From a virus: a stretch of 21,452 bases of DNA. The stretch spans positions 1-21,452 of the IMG/VR virus record IMGVR_UViG_3300025769_001003; one strand, 5' to 3'. Positions 20,991 through 21,452 of this stretch are shown here, one piece after another. The stretch's first letter is position 1, and each line of letters starts with the position of its first letter. Below the pieces are notes generated by a model. It was given only the letters and a program-made list of their open reading frames with translations. It was not told the origin of the DNA and did not search any database. The position numbers and the translations under genes are program-made.

Positions 20991-21163
20991 TACTTGCCTT
21001 TACGTTTTCCACCTTTTGATTTCTTTGCGTAGTTCGGGTCCTTGCAGTACTTAGAAGCCGCAAGGTTTGCGTAAGCACTGGGGTATGTATCGAACGTACG
21101 TCTCGCCCAAGCCTTACCTTCAGGGCAGATCTTGCCTCCGCTCTTTGCTCTTTTTGCTGGCAT
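20990..21163 (-). CDS. Small basic protein, 57 aa
   Basis: A short gene reading MPAKRAKSGGKICPEGKAWA, then RRTFDTYPSAYANLAASKYC, ending in a K/G-rich tail (KKSKGGKRKGK). The ICPEGKAWA and SAYANLAASKYCKDPNYA pattern, with two Cys, recurs in small proteins that I associate with marine phages. Strong positive charge suggests nucleic-acid contact. Its ATG overlaps the upstream stop, and its stop overlaps the next ATG. Confidence 0.6.
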   Translation of the reverse strand: MPAKRAKSGGKICPEGKAWARRTFDTYPSAYANLAASKYCKDPNYAKKSKGGKRKGK

Positions 21164-21291
21164 TATTTTACAAGCTTTCGTTTCTTTGACATTTTAGCGT
21201 CAACGATTTTCCTAAGAACTTTTGCTTGCCCAGCGTGAGCCTTGGATGCTTGCTCTAGTTTTGAAGCAACCTCTAGTATCTGTCTATGCAT
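21163..21291 (-). CDS. Tiny basic helical protein, 42 aa
   Basis: A short gene reading MHRQILEVASKLEQASKAHA and ending VDAKMSKKRKLVK. It is predicted as a single amphipathic helix with a basic end. It fits between its neighbours by one-base TAATG overlaps on both sides, the main evidence that it is real. Function unknown. Confidence 0.5.
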   Translation of the reverse strand: MHRQILEVASKLEQASKAHAGQAKVLRKIVDAKMSKKRKLVK

Positions 21292-21404
21292 TACTTCTTC
21301 TTCCGTTTAGCCATTTTCTTGGCAGTTTTTTTCATACCCATAGCCTTTGCAGCTTTGGATGGTCTTCCCACTTTGCTTCCGTATGTTCCTTTTCCCATTG
21401 GCAT
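21291..21404 (-). CDS. Tiny lysine-rich protein, 37 aa
   Basis: Reads MPMGKGTYGSKVGRPSKAAK followed by AMGMKKTAKKMAKRKKK. The opening MPMGKGTYGSKVGRP is a motif I recall from small marine-phage proteins; the tail is almost all Lys and Arg. A purine-rich AAAGGAAAAT lies before the ATG, one of the few Shine-Dalgarno-like sequences in the window. An alternative start is the second Met, two codons downstream (21398). Likely a nucleic-acid-binding or virion-packaged peptide. Confidence 0.55.
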   Translation of the reverse strand: MPMGKGTYGSKVGRPSKAAKAMGMKKTAKKMAKRKKK

Positions 21405-21408
21405 AATA

Positions 21409-21452
21409 TTATTTTCCTTTTTTGTTATGAAAGTCAAAAAGTACCTTGACCT
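21409..21452 (-). CDS. C-terminal end of a further upstream gene (partial)
   Basis: One minus-strand frame is open from the window edge to a TAA at 21411-21409, giving VKVLFDFHNKKGK. Four bases then separate this stop from the next ATG, a spacing consistent with the dense packing of this arm. The fragment is too short to prove that it is coding. Confidence 0.25.
   Translation of the reverse strand, partial: VKVLFDFHNKKGK

Overview
The window looks like part of the genome of a tailed bacteriophage, probably podovirus-like and from a marine or other aquatic habitat. The reasons are a compact two-arm layout, a replication and recombination gene set on one arm, very large internal virion-type proteins on the other, and a cluster of tiny lysine-rich proteins of a kind I associate with uncultured marine phages. 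No capsid, terminase, portal, DNA polymerase, RNA polymerase or integrase gene is visible, so these must lie outside the window or be absent. The host cannot be named. Most starts lack a Shine-Dalgarno sequence, which points to a host that readily initiates without one.

Left arm (+ strand, 1-8998). After the tail of a partial gene come small unknown genes around a secreted SleB-type cell-wall hydrolase (685-1101), a structured terminator (1907-1986), a single-span membrane protein missed by length-filtered gene calling (2196-2342), and a terminator directly abutting the start of a RecB-like nuclease (2772-3533). Then follows a tightly packed replication/recombination operon: a second PD-(D/E)XK-like nuclease, an endonuclease VII-like resolvase, a CHC2 primase-like protein with degenerate zinc ligands, an ERF single-strand annealing protein, a small protein with an SSB-like tail, an Nmad1/DUF1599-like protein, a DnaB helicase and a helix-turn-helix protein.

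Junction (8730-9088). The most unusual feature is a 66-nt element that folds as the tRNA-like domain of tmRNA (alanine-type acceptor stem with a G3-U70 pair, encoded CCA, T-arm, TTCGAC and GGAC boxes). A short hairpin stands where the whole messenger and pseudoknot part of tmRNA should be. It may be a stand-alone tmRNA mimic or a phage attachment site derived from ssrA. A coiled-coil mini-gene and a terminator close the arm.

Right arm (- strand, 21452-9087, transcribed right to left). Six tiny or small basic proteins are chained by TAATG stop-start overlaps. They are followed by a 634-aa beta-rich structural candidate, a charged 156-aa protein, a 205-aa beta-rich protein, a 534-aa protein with its own consensus promoter, and two giant ORFs (1258 and 886 codons). 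The two giant ORFs look like one ~2150-residue virion ejection/polyvalent protein split by a -1 frameshift. No insertion sequence, CRISPR array, canonical tRNA or rRNA was seen.
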